A stretch of 64,000 nucleotides of DNA from Nostoc foliaceum FACHB-393 (GTDB lineage: Bacteria; Cyanobacteriota; Cyanobacteriia; Cyanobacteriales; Nostocaceae). Under the pieces are notes generated by a model. That model was not told the DNA's origin. It saw only the letters and a program-made list of their open reading frames with translations, and ran no database searches. A program made the position numbers and the translations under genes. Shown one piece after another: positions 56,607 through 64,000 of the stretch (positions are counted from its first letter, which is position 1; the number at the start of each line of letters is the position of its first letter). The stretch covers positions 62,001 to 126,000 of the forward strand of contig NZ_JACJTD010000014.1 of assembly GCF_014698505.1 (NCBI RefSeq). The letters are read 5' to 3'.

Positions 56607-57695
56607 TTAAATGTGATCGCTAGCTAAACTAATTAAACTGCGTAAACGCCCATTCTGAGAAAATCGCTTTGCTAGAATTTGTTGATAAACCGCCTCATAG
56701 CCATCAGTCATGTGCGCAATGCTGAAAAGATTTTCGACATGCTGGCGACAGGCATAGCGGTCTAACTCTATTACCCGATCAATGGCACTAATGCACTCTT
56801 GAATATCATTGCAGAGGAAACCTGTTTTGCCGTGGGAAATTACCTCTTCAGTAGACCCCAGTTTCATCGCAATCACGGGCGTACCCGAAGCCATTGACTC
56901 CACCATCACCAACCCAAAGGGTTCTCGCCAAGTGATGGGGAACAGAGTTGCTACTGCACCTCCCATCAGAGCATTTTTTTGAGCATGGTTGGCTTCACCT
57001 AGATACTCAATTTGCTTCCCATCAATCAGTGGTTTGATTTCTTTCTCAAAGTATTCCACATCAACGACATCGACCTTACCTGCCATTTTCAAGTGCCAAC
57101 CAGCAAGTTTTGCAATTTCTATTGCTAAGTGCGCTCCTTTCTCAGGAGACATCCGACCCAAAAATGCTAGGTAGGGCGGATCTTTTGGTTGAGAGTGAAA
57201 CTGATAACTGCTGACATCAATTCCGTTGTAGACCGTTGCTATACAGTTCAACCCTAGCCTTGGTTCTCGTTGTGCATCGGAAATACTGACGTAGGGTTCT
57301 TTTTTCCCAAAACTAAACATCTTTTCGTTGTCAGGGGTAAAAATACCGTGCAATGTGTGAACCGTAGGGGTTGTGACGAGATTTGCGTAGGCCAGTGCCC
57401 CATACCCTACATGGGAGTGAATAATATCAAATTCTTCTGCACGTTCATACACCGAAGCCAGATTCAGCATTTCGTAAATACTGTAATCTTTGATTGTGCG
57501 ATCGAGTCTGAGGGCACGGGGATGAACTGACGTTAGTTTTGCCAGACTGATAGAATCTCCCGACGCAAATAAAGTTACTTCGTGTCCGCGTCGGACTAAC
57601 TCATCGGTCAGTAACCCCACTACTAGCTCGATGCCACCATAAGCAGGCGGCGGAACTCTTTCCCATAATGGAGCTACTTGAGCTATTCGCATCAC
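56607..57695 (-). CDS. GT4 glycosyltransferase, paralogue 2
   Basis: This 362-residue GT-B enzyme resembles the one at 43626-44696 throughout: IAQVAPLWERVPPPAYGGIE, LGRMSPEKG, KMAGKVD and EPFGLVMVESMASGTPVIA. The donor and acceptor are unknown. AGGAGG precedes the start. The two copies, 12 kb apart on opposite strands, have clearly diverged and probably act on different acceptors or under different conditions. Confidence 0.93.
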   Translation of the reverse strand: MMRIAQVAPLWERVPPPAYGGIELVVGLLTDELVRRGHEVTLFASGDSISLAKLTSVHPRALRLDRTIKDYSIYEMLNLASVYERAEEFDIIHSHVGYGALAYANLVTTPTVHTLHGIFTPDNEKMFSFGKKEPYVSISDAQREPRLGLNCIATVYNGIDVSSYQFHSQPKDPPYLAFLGRMSPEKGAHLAIEIAKLAGWHLKMAGKVDVVDVEYFEKEIKPLIDGKQIEYLGEANHAQKNALMGGAVATLFPITWREPFGLVMVESMASGTPVIAMKLGSTEEVISHGKTGFLCNDIQECISAIDRVIELDRYACRQHVENLFSIAHMTDGYEAVYQQILAKRFSQNGRLRSLISLASDHI

Positions 57696-58346
57696 AAACC
57701 TCCTAAAAAATGAAAGTTGAATTAGAAGTTTTTTCTTTCTTTTGTTGTAGTGCTTGTAATTTTTTCACTTGGCATCAGAAAGTAACTTCAGATACTAAAC
57801 TTATTAACAATTTCTTTCAAATCTTATGCTGCTTCTTTTATATTTCTTGTCTATCCTAGTACGGAAATCACCCACTCCTAAAGAGGTAAATTCATTCTGA
57901 ATTATTAATTTTTGGTAATCTGGTGCAATTTTAAATATAGTTTTTTTAGAAAAAATAATTGTCTAAAATCGCTCAAAACTAAGTTAAGTAGTCATAAAAA
58001 GCTAAAAACCTCTATTATTGCCTGCAAATTATTTGATTTTATAATGTTATTTAAAGAAGAAACTGTCTAGTCAGTTTTTGGGCGGCTTTCCGTACCTAGA
58101 GGATAACCCGTAGCGGACTAAAAGACAGATTCTTGTACAGTACTTAGTTTGAAATTAGAAGTGCCAAAGCTTGATTAGGAATTCTATCCAAATTTTTACC
58201 CATATCATCCTTAGCCACCTTAAAAGGGAATAAGGAGATTACCAGAATTAAAATCTCTCTATTCACTCTAGACAATTGGGGAATACGAAAAAAGGAGAGG
58301 AGAGAGTTAAATTATTGACTTATTACATAAGATGTGATATTTTATT
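57696..58346. other. Divergent intergenic region GT4 / potC
   Basis: This 651-base AT-rich spacer has no frame resembling potB or potA, which would be expected upstream of potC. No repeat stands out. Confidence 0.4.
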
Positions 58347-59183
58347 TTGCTAATCAACAAAACAAATATAAACGTGAATATCTCTCCATCTCTAAAAAAA
58401 CCGCGTGTCTCATGGCAGGCGGTTTTCTCACTGCTGATATTTGTGTTCATGTACCTGCCCATACTGGTACTTGGCTTTTATAGCTTCAATCAGTCGCCCT
58501 ACAGCGCAACTTGGCAAGGATTCACTCTCGATTGGTATCGCAAGTTGTTCAGTGACGATCGCATCTTATCAGCTTTGCAAAACAGTATGATAGTTGCTGG
58601 TTGTGCAGTGGGAATTTCAGCAGTGCTGGGAACTTTGATGGCGGTTGGGTTGGCGCGTTACGAATTTCCTGGTAAGAAATTGTATCGGGGTATTGCTTAC
58701 CTACCATTGATTATTCCCGATATTGCGATCGCAGTGGCTACCCTAGTATGTCTAGCAGCGTTTGCCATACCTTTGAGTTTATGGACGATAGTTGCAGCCC
58801 ATGTGGTGTTTTGTCTGGCCTACGTAGGACTTGTGGTCGCTTCACGACTGACTAATTTAGATCCTCACTTAGAAGAAGCAGCACTAGATTTAGGCGCTAC
58901 ACCAACGCAAGCTTTCATCAAAGTATTGCTACCTCAATTAATGCCTGGTATAGTAGCTGGTTGTCTCTTAGCCTTTGTCCTCAGCTTAGATGACTTTCTC
59001 ATTGCCAGTTTTACCGCTGGTAGCGGTTCTAACACCCTACCAATGGAGATTTTTAGCCGAATTAGAACAGGAGTCAAACCTGATATTAACGCGCTGAGTG
59101 TGATGTTGATTTCAGTATCTGCGATCGCTGCTATTGTAGCTGAATTAATTCGCGCTTCTGGAGAGAATAAAAACTTAAGATAA
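58347..59183 (+). CDS. potC: Orphan PotC-type ABC permease (spermidine/putrescine family)
   Basis: This 278-residue permease has six transmembrane segments and the EAA loop EEAALDLGATPTQAFIKVLL PQ region typical of PotC. The N-terminus (FVFMYLPILVLGFYSFN) is also typical. The start is uncertain: TTG 58347 is the first codon, GTG 58374 also fits, and neither has a good ribosome binding site. No ATPase, partner permease or binding protein gene lies next to it, so the other parts must be elsewhere or it is a left-over. Confidence 0.85.
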   Translation: MLINKTNINVNISPSLKKPRVSWQAVFSLLIFVFMYLPILVLGFYSFNQSPYSATWQGFTLDWYRKLFSDDRILSALQNSMIVAGCAVGISAVLGTLMAVGLARYEFPGKKLYRGIAYLPLIIPDIAIAVATLVCLAAFAIPLSLWTIVAAHVVFCLAYVGLVVASRLTNLDPHLEEAALDLGATPTQAFIKVLLPQLMPGIVAGCLLAFVLSLDDFLIASFTAGSGSNTLPMEIFSRIRTGVKPDINALSVMLISVSAIAAIVAELIRASGENKNLR

Positions 59184-59479
59184 AACTCGCAATTGGTAAT
59201 CAAAATTAGAGATAAGTTGGTTCTCCATGAACTTTTTCGAGTGGTAAATAAAAGCTATATTAAAAGAGACGTTGCAATTTAACGTCTCTTCACCCGTTGT
59301 ACTCGTGTATTCATATCTACTAATATTTATAAACGTCCCAATATAAACAAACATATAGCCTTTGTTTATAAGGAAGTTTAGGCACATGAATAAACTTCCG
59401 TGTTCGCTTCTCTACATAACTGTTTTCAATTAGATAATATTGGGGCTAACTTTGGAGAAGATGCTATTTTCCTCTCATT

Positions 59480-61318
59480 ATGCAAATCTGCCAAAATCCC
59501 AATTGCTCAAATCCATTCAACTCTGATAGCAATAGATTTTGCGTGAGTTGCGGACAAAGCAACTTTGGCAAACTTCTAAGAAGCCGTTACCGTGTATTGA
59601 GACTTCTAGGTGAAGGTGGATTTAGCAGAACCTATGCTACAGAAGATGTAGACAGACTAAATGCGCCTTGCGTCATCAAGCAATTTTTCCCACAGTTTCA
59701 GGGAACAGGACAACGCACCAAAGCAGCAGAATTTTTCAAAGAAGAGGCTTTTCGGTTGTATGAACTGGGAGAAAATCATACCCAAATCCCCAGATTACTT
59801 GCTTACTTTGAACAAGGTGCTAGCTTATATCTCGTACAAGAATTTATTCAAGGAAAAACCCTGTTACAAGAAGTTCAGCAACAAATCTATGGTGAAGCAC
59901 AAATTTGGGAACTTTTAGCTGATTTATTGCCAGTTCTACAATTCATTCATACTCATAATGTCATTCATCGGGATATCAAACCAGAAAATATTATCCGCCG
60001 TGCAAGTGATAAAAAACCTGTTTTAATTGACTTTGGCGGTGCTAAACAGGTAACACAAACTAGTTTAGGAAGACAAGCTACAGTAATTTATACCCTTGGT
60101 TATGCCCCAACTGAACAAATGGCTGGATTTGCTTGTCACGGTAGTGATTTGTATGCTTTGGGTGTAACTTGCGTGCGTCTTTTAACTCGATGTTTGCCTT
60201 TGCAGGATGCTTCTGGACAGGTTAATGACCCTATTTATGATGCTATGAATGCTCAGTGGTTGTGGCGTGAACGGTTACAAGAAAAAGGTATTACTATCAG
60301 CGACGACTTAGGAAAAATTTTAGATAAATTATTAAAACATCTACCTAGCGAGAGATATCAAACAGCAGTAGAAGTTATCAATGATTTGAAATTTGCAACA
60401 TCGAACATTGAACCTGTTGCTCTAAAAATTGTTTCGATGTCTCAAACGATATTACCGCCGCTACCACAAAAAGTAATAGTACCATTACCCCCGTTAGAAA
60501 CCTTTGAATTTGACGTAGTGACAGTAGACACAGGTGGTAGAGAAGTAAACCGCATGAGTTGCAATGCAAACTTCTTTGCCGAAGAATTGGGTAAATCTGT
60601 CACATTAGAAATGGTGTCGATTCCTGGTGGTACTTACATGATGGGTTCACCGGAGTTTGAAGGAGATGCTGACGAACGTCCTCGACATCAAGTTACCGTT
60701 GAACCATTTTTTATGGGAAAATTTCCCGTAACTCAAGCACAGTGGAGAGTAGTAGCAGCTTTACCCAAAGTCAAACAAGCTTTAAATCCTAATCCATCTA
60801 AATTCAAAGGTTTAGATAGACCAGTAGAAAATGTATCTTGGTATGAGGCTGTAGAATTCTGTCTCAGACTATCAGCAAAAACTGGACGCGACTATCGTTT
60901 ACCGAGTGAGGCTGAATGGGAATATGCTTGTCGGGCTGGAACTACAACATCCTTCCACTTTGGCGAAACCATTACCTCTGAGTTAGTCAGTTGCACTATC
61001 GAACCAAAAAGCAAATTCCGTAAAGAAACAACCAACGTCGGTAGTTTTGAAGTCGCTAACGCCTTTGGATTGTACGATATGCACGGGCTAGTTTGGGAAT
61101 GGTGCGCTGATTCGTGGCATAACAATTACAGTGATGCACCCTCAGATGGAACAGCTTGGGAAGTTGGCGGTGATATTAATCGCCGGGTACTACGCGGTGG
61201 TTCTTGGAGTTTCAATGCAGAACTTTGTCGCAGCGCTAGCCGTAGCTGGAATGAGTCAGACGGTGGACTGAGGGTTTGTGGCTTTAGAGTAGTATTTTCC
61301 GTAGAGGAGATTATTTAG
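59480..61318 (+). CDS. Ser/Thr protein kinase fused to an FGE-sulfatase (SUMF1) domain
   Basis: This 612-residue fusion has a zinc ribbon (Cys4, Cys9, Cys21, Cys24), a kinase domain (about 35-310: LLGEGGFSRTY, VIKQFFP, HRDIKPENI, LIDFGGAK, APTEQ), a linker and an FGE/SUMF1-type C-type-lectin-like domain (about 375-608: SIPGGTYMMGSPEFEGD, FPVTQAQW, PVENVSWYEAVEFC, RLPSEAEWEYACRAG, GLVWEWCAD, RRVLRGGSWSFN). The C-terminal stretch SASRSWNESDGGLRVCGFRV has the look of a diversity-generating retroelement variable region. The kinase could signal binding by the lectin-like domain. A small gene follows 27 bases downstream. Confidence 0.92.
   Translation: MQICQNPNCSNPFNSDSNRFCVSCGQSNFGKLLRSRYRVLRLLGEGGFSRTYATEDVDRLNAPCVIKQFFPQFQGTGQRTKAAEFFKEEAFRLYELGENHTQIPRLLAYFEQGASLYLVQEFIQGKTLLQEVQQQIYGEAQIWELLADLLPVLQFIHTHNVIHRDIKPENIIRRASDKKPVLIDFGGAKQVTQTSLGRQATVIYTLGYAPTEQMAGFACHGSDLYALGVTCVRLLTRCLPLQDASGQVNDPIYDAMNAQWLWRERLQEKGITISDDLGKILDKLLKHLPSERYQTAVEVINDLKFATSNIEPVALKIVSMSQTILPPLPQKVIVPLPPLETFEFDVVTVDTGGREVNRMSCNANFFAEELGKSVTLEMVSIPGGTYMMGSPEFEGDADERPRHQVTVEPFFMGKFPVTQAQWRVVAALPKVKQALNPNPSKFKGLDRPVENVSWYEAVEFCLRLSAKTGRDYRLPSEAEWEYACRAGTTTSFHFGETITSELVSCTIEPKSKFRKETTNVGSFEVANAFGLYDMHGLVWEWCADSWHNNYSDAPSDGTAWEVGGDINRRVLRGGSWSFNAELCRSASRSWNESDGGLRVCGFRVVFSVEEII
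61190..61300 (+). other. Candidate DGR variable region
   Basis: The end of the FGE-type domain has the frame GGSW..N..CRSASR....GFRVV that ends many DGR target proteins. Between fixed residues, codons AGC, AGC, TGG, AAT, GTT and TGT occupy positions where template repeats usually carry AAC or AAT, which fits A-specific mutagenesis. No reverse transcriptase or template repeat lies in the window. Confidence 0.4.
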
Positions 61319-61345
61319 CAATTTAATTCAAAGGCTGTATAAATT

Positions 61346-61807
61346 ATGAAAGACAGAATTGAGAAAGGTGACATAGTACTTATAAATAAAAGTGGAAAAT
61401 ATCATAATCAAGTGGGTGAAGTTAGCGAAGTTGATTACAATATTTTCTTCGTCAAAATAGTGCTAGTAAAGTTAGATAATCAACAAGAAGCCTTTGAAGA
61501 AAAAGATTTACAATTACAAACTAAAAAGCCGAGCCTGAAAGAAGTCATTGCATCAGTAGATAAAATTCTAGAACAAGTTGAGCAGATTCCCCACTTGCCA
61601 GCAAAAGAGCAAGTAGAGTTACCCAACCGTCTAAAATATCTGAAATTAGATATTCCTAAACTAGATAAACATGTGATTCAAAAAAACTTCGACAGTATAG
61701 ATAAAATACTCGCAGCAGCAAGAGAAGCAGACTCATCAGCAAGCTTTTGGCAGGAAATAGATCCTAATTTGCAGAAAATCAGCTGGTGGATTAGAACAAG
61801 CTTGTAA
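61346..61807 (+). CDS. Hypothetical protein with KOW-like N-terminus
   Basis: This 153-residue protein starts MKDRIEKGDIVLINKSGKYH and NQVGEVSEVDY, a small beta-barrel pattern like a KOW or SH3-type domain (about 1-60). A helical C-terminal part follows (KEVIASVDKILEQVEQIPHL, LDKHVIQKNFDSIDKILAAA). It lies 27 bases after the kinase-FGE gene and is probably translated from the same transcript. Function unknown. Confidence 0.75.
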   Translation: MKDRIEKGDIVLINKSGKYHNQVGEVSEVDYNIFFVKIVLVKLDNQQEAFEEKDLQLQTKKPSLKEVIASVDKILEQVEQIPHLPAKEQVELPNRLKYLKLDIPKLDKHVIQKNFDSIDKILAAAREADSSASFWQEIDPNLQKISWWIRTSL

Positions 61808-62421
61808 ACCAAGAAGTAAGTCGGCGAGAATAAATCAAACTATAGCAATCCAATTTATCTGCTTCCCAGACTCTGGCTGCCGCCTTAAGACTTTCGGCAG
61901 CAGCCCGATGAAGTGCATTTCCAGTCAGAGGCTGGAAAGGAGATTTTAACCTAAGTTGACACTAATTAGCATTGCTGTACCCCTAGCAACGTATTTGTAT
62001 CATTATTCAAGTGAAATGATATAAAAAGTACTTCAATTCTTCACCTGAACTTATTAATAATTAAAGGAAAAACTCATACTTGTCCACATAATAATGGTTA
62101 GTTGAAAGCTAAGTTATTAGAAATGGACATAATTAAACATAACTATATTTTTATCATTTTTAGCCTTAATGCCTTATGCCTCACACTTTATGCTCTGTCC
62201 TCAGCAGTTATGTTTATTTGCACCCTTTACTTAGCCTTACCTTCCTAACTGTATGACTTAAATTTTGATATTAACTTGATGATTACTTCATCTTAACTTT
62301 AAAAAAGTAGTTTTTTCTCTTTTAAGGCTGTTTATTTAACGGCTATCACTAAGTTTTTAGATTAGTAAATGGCGTGTTATTAGATAAAATAATCTAGAAA
62401 GATCATCAAAAGTATATATGT
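61808..62421. other. Intergenic region with hairpin and repeated element
   Basis: This 614-base region holds a hairpin GCTGCCG/CGGCAGC (61876-61882 with 61895-61901) and, at 61971-62030, the second copy of the 60-base element found at 51661-51725. The remainder is AT-rich and shows no gene. Confidence 0.5.
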
Positions 62422-63096
62422 ATGCGTTTTTCTCAGTTTGCAGGGATTCTTGGTTGTACAACAGCAGCTTTTATATCAATTGCGCCCATACAGGTAGAAG
62501 CTGCAACTTTTAAAGTGATATCTGGAGTCACCAGCATTGATCGTGACCACGAGGATATTCTTAGAAATATCGGGCTAAAATTGACAGGCAGTAATAATAC
62601 AGTCGCACCAATTCCCAGCAATTATTTAGTTGGCTTTAACATCGACTCAGCCACCAGTTTCATGTTCAGCGATGAAGGCAGTTTTACTCCGCTCTCAGGT
62701 ACAATTGAGCATACTGGTAGTGTTACCTTCAACGATCAAATTACTGTTGGTGAGTTTTCAATTGCTTTTGCTCCGGGACGTACTACCAAAGATGCCAGCG
62801 GATTTGTTTTAAGAGATACAATTTCTTTAAATACAATTTTGTTTGATTTGAGTATTCCAGAACCTGTAGCATTTGATGGCGAAAATTTAACCATCCCTGA
62901 TGTTAAATTGTTAATTTCTCCAGAGTTTGCTGGTATTCTGCAAAACTCTAACTTAGCTGGTTTATTTGCTGGAACTGCCCGAATTGATGCTCAAGTTGCT
63001 GCCGTACCTGAACCTGACAGTGTACTAGCAACTTTGGCAGCAGGTGCGGCTCTCTTGGCAACTAGGTTTTTAACTCAAAAAATTAAATGCACCTGA
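62422..63096 (+). CDS. PEP-CTERM sorting-domain protein
   Basis: This 224-residue exported protein has a signal peptide (MRFSQFAGILGCTTAAFISI, cut near VEAA) and a C-terminal PEP-CTERM signal: VPEPDSV, a hydrophobic helix (LATLAAGAALLATRFL) and a basic end (TQKIK). It should be processed by an exosortase and end up outside the cell or in the envelope. The middle is a beta-rich domain without a known family. It overlaps the convergent oxidoreductase gene by 14 bases. Confidence 0.85.
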   Translation: MRFSQFAGILGCTTAAFISIAPIQVEAATFKVISGVTSIDRDHEDILRNIGLKLTGSNNTVAPIPSNYLVGFNIDSATSFMFSDEGSFTPLSGTIEHTGSVTFNDQITVGEFSIAFAPGRTTKDASGFVLRDTISLNTILFDLSIPEPVAFDGENLTIPDVKLLISPEFAGILQNSNLAGLFAGTARIDAQVAAVPEPDSVLATLAAGAALLATRFLTQKIKCT

Positions 63097-64000
63097 TATC
63101 TTGAAGCATAGCTAAATGCTTCTTAACAGGTGCAAGTGTATTTGCAGCAATTAGCCCACTGGCGGCGACTGCTGGTAAACCAATGCCAGGAAATGTCGAG
63201 TCTCCACAGCACATCAGTCCTGGTAGAGGTGTGCTGGGGCCAGGAAACATACTACTTCCAGCCTGAATTGCTGGGCCATAAGAACCTTGGTGACGACGGA
63301 GAAAACGCTCGTGGGTTAGAGGTGTACCAACAAGTGTGATTTCGCAACGAGAGCGAATATCTGGAATTATCCGCTGTAGCGCTTGCCACATTACTTCTGC
63401 ACGCGATCGCTTTTGTTCGGCATATTCTTGGTTCTTTCTATCCATCCCCTGCCAGATAGCATATGGCTCATTACCAGGAGTATAAACATGAATCACGTGC
63501 TTACCCGGTGGTGCTAGGGATGGATCGAGAATTGAAGGGATTGATATCACCACAACATTCTGAGGTGCTGTTATGCCCAATTCCCAGTTATTAACCACAA
63601 TGTAATGACACCGCAAATTTGACTGTAATCCTTGAGCATCAATGCCTAGATGTAGATGCATAAAGCTATCACATTCAGGGGTAGCCTCTCGTTTAGCGCG
63701 GTACTGTTTAGGTATTGCCTTTTCTGGTAGTAACTTCAGTGTGTCCCAAACCGAGGCATTAGAAATTACTGCTCGTTTTGCGCGAATTTCGGAGCGATCG
63801 CGCAGACGCACACCCACCGCTTGATTACCTTCTACAAGCACTTGCTCCACGTGAGCGCCCAGCATCAGCTTCCCTCCGTGACGCTCCAATCCTTGTACAA
63901 GGGTGTCAACTAAAGCACCACTACCACCAATCGGATATTCAAGTATTGCGTCTGGCCGATACCAGTCCGCAAACATAAATCCTACCTCTGCGGCACTAGT
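63083..64000 (-). CDS. CrtI-family FAD-dependent oxidoreductase (C-terminal part)
   Basis: The frame is open to the right edge (TSAAEVGF precedes the first internal Met), so 305 residues of the C-terminal part are visible and the FAD-binding N-terminus lies outside. YPIGGSGALVDTLVQGLERHGG, RAKRAVISNASVWDTLKLLP and the C-terminal GLMCCGDSTFPGIGLPAVAASG are typical of phytoene desaturase, carotene isomerase and ketolase-type enzymes of the CrtI/CrtH/CrtO group. CrtH-like carotene isomerase is a fair guess but the exact member cannot be fixed. It converges with the PEP-CTERM gene. Confidence 0.85.
   Translation of the reverse strand, partial: TSAAEVGFMFADWYRPDAILEYPIGGSGALVDTLVQGLERHGGKLMLGAHVEQVLVEGNQAVGVRLRDRSEIRAKRAVISNASVWDTLKLLPEKAIPKQYRAKREATPECDSFMHLHLGIDAQGLQSNLRCHYIVVNNWELGITAPQNVVVISIPSILDPSLAPPGKHVIHVYTPGNEPYAIWQGMDRKNQEYAEQKRSRAEVMWQALQRIIPDIRSRCEITLVGTPLTHERFLRRHQGSYGPAIQAGSSMFPGPSTPLPGLMCCGDSTFPGIGLPAVAASGLIAANTLAPVKKHLAMLQDIRCI

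Overview
The window looks like chromosomal DNA of a filamentous, heterocyst-forming cyanobacterium of the Nostoc/Anabaena type. The pointers are many HIP1 octamers (GCGATCGC), a photosystem I PsaB protein, a nitrogenase iron protein (NifH) gene, large PAS/GAF hybrid histidine kinases, a PEP-CTERM protein, a type I-D CRISPR-Cas locus, and the hairpin repeats and C-rich low-complexity stretches common between Nostoc genes. No rRNA or tRNA gene was recognised.

Region 1 (1-11.3 kb, mostly minus strand) is a class II lanthipeptide locus. It holds an NHLP-type export system (membrane fusion protein, peptidase/ABC exporter, and a second ABC subunit cut by the window edge), a LanM synthetase with a CCG zinc motif, and two tandem Nif11-leader precursor genes with Cys-rich cores plus a scrap of a third. 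A LCAT/PDAT-like acyltransferase gene sits between exporter and LanM. Five promoters in regions 1 and 2 share one architecture (CTCCCC, 5 nt, CTCCCC, 10 nt, a TAATCT or TAAATT -10 box). They lie in front of the exporter operon, both precursors, a VOC-fold gene and a cupin gene, which suggests an undescribed regulon.

Region 2 (11.5-26.4 kb) carries a 1856-residue hybrid kinase, a second hybrid kinase, a single-domain response regulator, a broken IS1-type transposase, a GT39 membrane glycosyltransferase and a solitary nifH.

Region 3 (26.4-39.2 kb, minus strand) is a complete type I-D CRISPR-Cas locus: cas3', a DUF433 gene, cas10d, csc2, csc1, a 2OG-Fe(II) oxygenase, cas6, cas4, cas1, cas2 and a two-repeat array. 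A WYL-domain regulator is divergent from cas3'. The intergenic region between them holds three hairpin/oligo-T units whose stems covary.

Region 4 (39.8-48 kb) starts with an APH-like kinase next to a HopA1-family protein. In thioamitide and class V lanthipeptide pathways this combination phosphorylates and then eliminates Ser/Thr. Exonuclease III, a GT4 glycosyltransferase, a zinc-ribbon protein, an alcohol dehydrogenase and a three-gene M24/cupin operon follow.

Region 5 (48-64 kb) holds a psaB without psaA, a ClC channel, a stub of hflX, an isoaspartyl peptidase/asparaginase next to an ATP-grasp ligase, a second GT4 paralogue, an orphan potC permease, a kinase-FGE fusion whose C-terminus looks like a diversity-generating retroelement variable region, a PEP-CTERM protein and a partial CrtI-family oxidoreductase at the right edge.
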